Part shown: positions 42,493 through 43,864 of the stretch, piece after piece
Layout of the letters: each line of letters begins with the position of its first letter
Position numbering within the stretch: position 1 is the stretch's first letter
Source of the DNA: Desulfobacteraceae bacterium
Lineage (GTDB): Bacteria; Desulfobacterota; Desulfobacteria; Desulfobacterales; Desulfobacteraceae
Direction of reading: 5' to 3'
DNA: 43,864 bases
NCBI GenBank assembly: GCA_011390435.1
Contig: JAABSK010000001.1
Location: forward strand, 1 to 43,864
The notes under the pieces: generated by a model
Told to the model about the DNA's origin: nothing
Database searches by the model: none
Seen by the model: the letters and a program-made list of their open reading frames with translations, nothing else
Made by a program: the position numbers and the translations under genes

Positions 42493-43864
42493 TTATCGAT
42501 TCAGTTTCTGAGCTGCTTTTACTGCCAGTTTCTCCCTGAAAATTTTTGAGTTGTGCCGAATGTCTACAGGAAAGCGCTTTTCAATCAAAAAATGGTGAAT
42601 TCCAGCTGTCAGCGGACTGGTTTTTGCCAGCGCCTGAAGCTCTTCAATAAAAGCTTTGGGATCCTGAATTTTTGAAAAGGGTTCGACAAAAACAACCGGT
42701 ATCTGATTGGTTTTCGGACCAACACCCACCAGGGCACTTCTGAAAACCTGCTCATGATTGTTGAAAATGGCTTCCACAGGGATGGTAAACAAGGTTTCAT
42801 CCCGAGTGATCACCCGGTGGTTTTTCCGCCCGCAGAACCAGATCCGGCCTTTGTTGTCTCGCCACCCCAGATCTCCCATGCGGTGCCAGAAGGTGTCTCC
42901 TGGACCTGGAATCTTGGCGGTCAGGTCTGCTTCCCGGCTGTTAAAGTAGTGTGCTGTGACCAGCGGAGCCTTGACCGTGATCTCTCCCACCTGGTTTACC
43001 GGCAGTTTCAACCGGTCCTGAAGCTGGGTGATGGGATCATCTGTGATTTTAATAATTTCCACCTGAGTGTCGCATATGGGTCTGCCGATACACATGCCAT
43101 AGCCTTTTTCCGAAAGGGGACGGGTTTCTTCAAGGATCTCTCTGGATGCAATGGATATCACCGGAACTGCCTCTGTAGCGCCGTACGGGGTGTGAATCTG
43201 GGCATGTTCGCCCAGCATTGAAGAAAACTGTTCAATATTGGCGGGCGTTACCGGTGCACCTGCCGAGACCACCCGACGCAGTGAGGGCAGTTTGATATTG
43301 TTTTCTCTGCCATATTTTCCCACCCGGTTCAGCAGGGCAGGGGAGGCAAACATATTGGTGACGCCGTGGTTTTCAACCGCTTCAATAATGTTGACAGGAT
43401 TCACCAAAGCAGGTTTGGTCGGGTCCATATCCGGGATGATGGCGGTCATGCCGAGAATCGGATCAAACAGAGCAAACAAAGGAAATGTGGGCAGGTCAAT
43501 CTCATCCGGTTCGATCTGAAAGTGCTCCTGAATCTGTTTGAGCTGGGCATCAAAATTTCCATGGGTATAGATCACGCCTTTGGCCGGACCTGTGGATCCG
43601 GTGGTAAAAACAATGGCAGCGGTTTCATCTGCTGTTGTCCGGACCCGTTTAAACGGGGCAGCATGGTTGTGCATCAACTGTTTCAAGGTGTGTCCGCCCC
43701 AGAACCAGTTCCGGCCCACCGTAACCCAGTGTCGGACGGATTTGAAAAATCCAGGTTTGACCAGCCGCAGCAGATGGGCCTTTTCAATGCCGATAAACGC
43801 TTTTGGTTTTCCCTGGGCAAAACACTGGAGCATCCGACTGATTCCCATTCCCGGATCAACAACC
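42493..43864 (-). CDS. OleC-like fatty acid/beta-lactone AMP-dependent ligase, 5'-truncated
   Basis: About 457 residues of an ANL-superfamily adenylating enzyme are visible; the frame is open to the window end, so the N-terminus is missing. The start of the visible part (VVDPGMGISRMLQCFAQG then KPKAFIGI) and WGGHTLKQL closely resemble OleC, which converts 2-alkyl-3-hydroxyacids to beta-lactones in head-to-head hydrocarbon synthesis. Adenylation motifs: FTTGSTGPAKGV, YGATE, MGDLGWRD and GRKNHR. The usual C-terminal catalytic Lys region has NSKIFREKLAVKAA. OleA, OleB and OleD would be expected upstream, outside the window. Other long-chain acyl ligases share these motifs, so the role is provisional. 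Convergent with the DHH-CBS gene. Confidence 0.8.
   Translation of the reverse strand, partial: VVDPGMGISRMLQCFAQGKPKAFIGIEKAHLLRLVKPGFFKSVRHWVTVGRNWFWGGHTLKQLMHNHAAPFKRVRTTADETAAIVFTTGSTGPAKGVIYTHGNFDAQLKQIQEHFQIEPDEIDLPTFPLFALFDPILGMTAIIPDMDPTKPALVNPVNIIEAVENHGVTNMFASPALLNRVGKYGRENNIKLPSLRRVVSAGAPVTPANIEQFSSMLGEHAQIHTPYGATEAVPVISIASREILEETRPLSEKGYGMCIGRPICDTQVEIIKITDDPITQLQDRLKLPVNQVGEITVKAPLVTAHYFNSREADLTAKIPGPGDTFWHRMGDLGWRDNKGRIWFCGRKNHRVITRDETLFTIPVEAIFNNHEQVFRSALVGVGPKTNQIPVVFVEPFSKIQDPKAFIEELQALAKTSPLTAGIHHFLIEKRFPVDIRHNSKIFREKLAVKAAQKLNR

Overview
The window looks like chromosomal core DNA of a Gram-negative, strictly anaerobic, mesophilic bacterium, most likely a sulfate-reducing member of the Desulfobacterota (Desulfobacter/Desulfotignum-like). 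This is inference from gene content: a 2-hydroxyacyl-CoA dehydratase-type Fe-S system, a ferritin-like protein, a CXXCH haem sensor, LPS heptose kinase RfaE1, E. coli-type Asd, ThrH next to Hom, AcnA plus malic enzyme, and an OleC-like ligase. Base composition is moderate, except for a visibly A+T-richer segment at about 33.5-37.9 kb. No transposase, integrase, phage gene or CRISPR array was seen.

Layout. 1-4 kb: 3' part of recB, a ferritin-like protein and a membrane-anchored TPR protein. 4-8 kb (minus): a tight four-gene operon with two dehydratase-like Fe-S subunits, an SDR oxidoreductase and an HgdC-type ATPase activator. A TetR regulator is divergent from it, and a geranylgeranyl-reductase-like flavoprotein follows that regulator. 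10-12 kb: glnK-amtB behind a near-consensus sigma-54 promoter, closed by a terminator. 12-14.5 kb: a polar amino acid importer (permease, binding protein, permease) without an ATPase gene. 14.5-24.3 kb: asd, a haem-c sensor with a kinase dimerisation domain but no ATPase domain, a small secreted protein, malic enzyme, pepA, acnA and an SH3 membrane protein.

24.4-33.3 kb: a protein with a C-terminal diadenylate-cyclase-like (DAC) domain, translationally coupled to a small His-rich protein. Then come an EamA transporter, nagZ, purM-tsaD, and hom-thrH-rfaE1. 33.4 kb: an initiator tRNA with its own promoter and terminator and an unusual T-stem. 33.8-37.9 kb: an HDOD protein divergent from a class I adenylate-cyclase-like protein, followed by a degenerate receiver-TPR protein. 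37.9-40.5 kb: a zinc uptake operon (znuA-znuC-znuB order, minus). 40.5-43.9 kb: a TrmO-like methyltransferase, a DHH-DHHA1-CBS protein and an OleC-like ligase cut by the window end.

How genes work together. The dehydratase operon is a self-contained radical-dehydration module with electron activator, two Fe-S subunits, an oxidoreductase and a regulator. GlnK-AmtB forms the nitrogen-sensing ammonium uptake unit. Hom plus ThrH can supply O-phosphohomoserine, with Asd supplying the upstream semialdehyde. AcnA and malic enzyme fit a TCA-cycle-based carbon metabolism. The two most intriguing loci are the DAC-like/His-rich pair and the HDOD / cyclase-like / pseudo-receiver cluster, both apparently nucleotide-signalling units with altered key residues.
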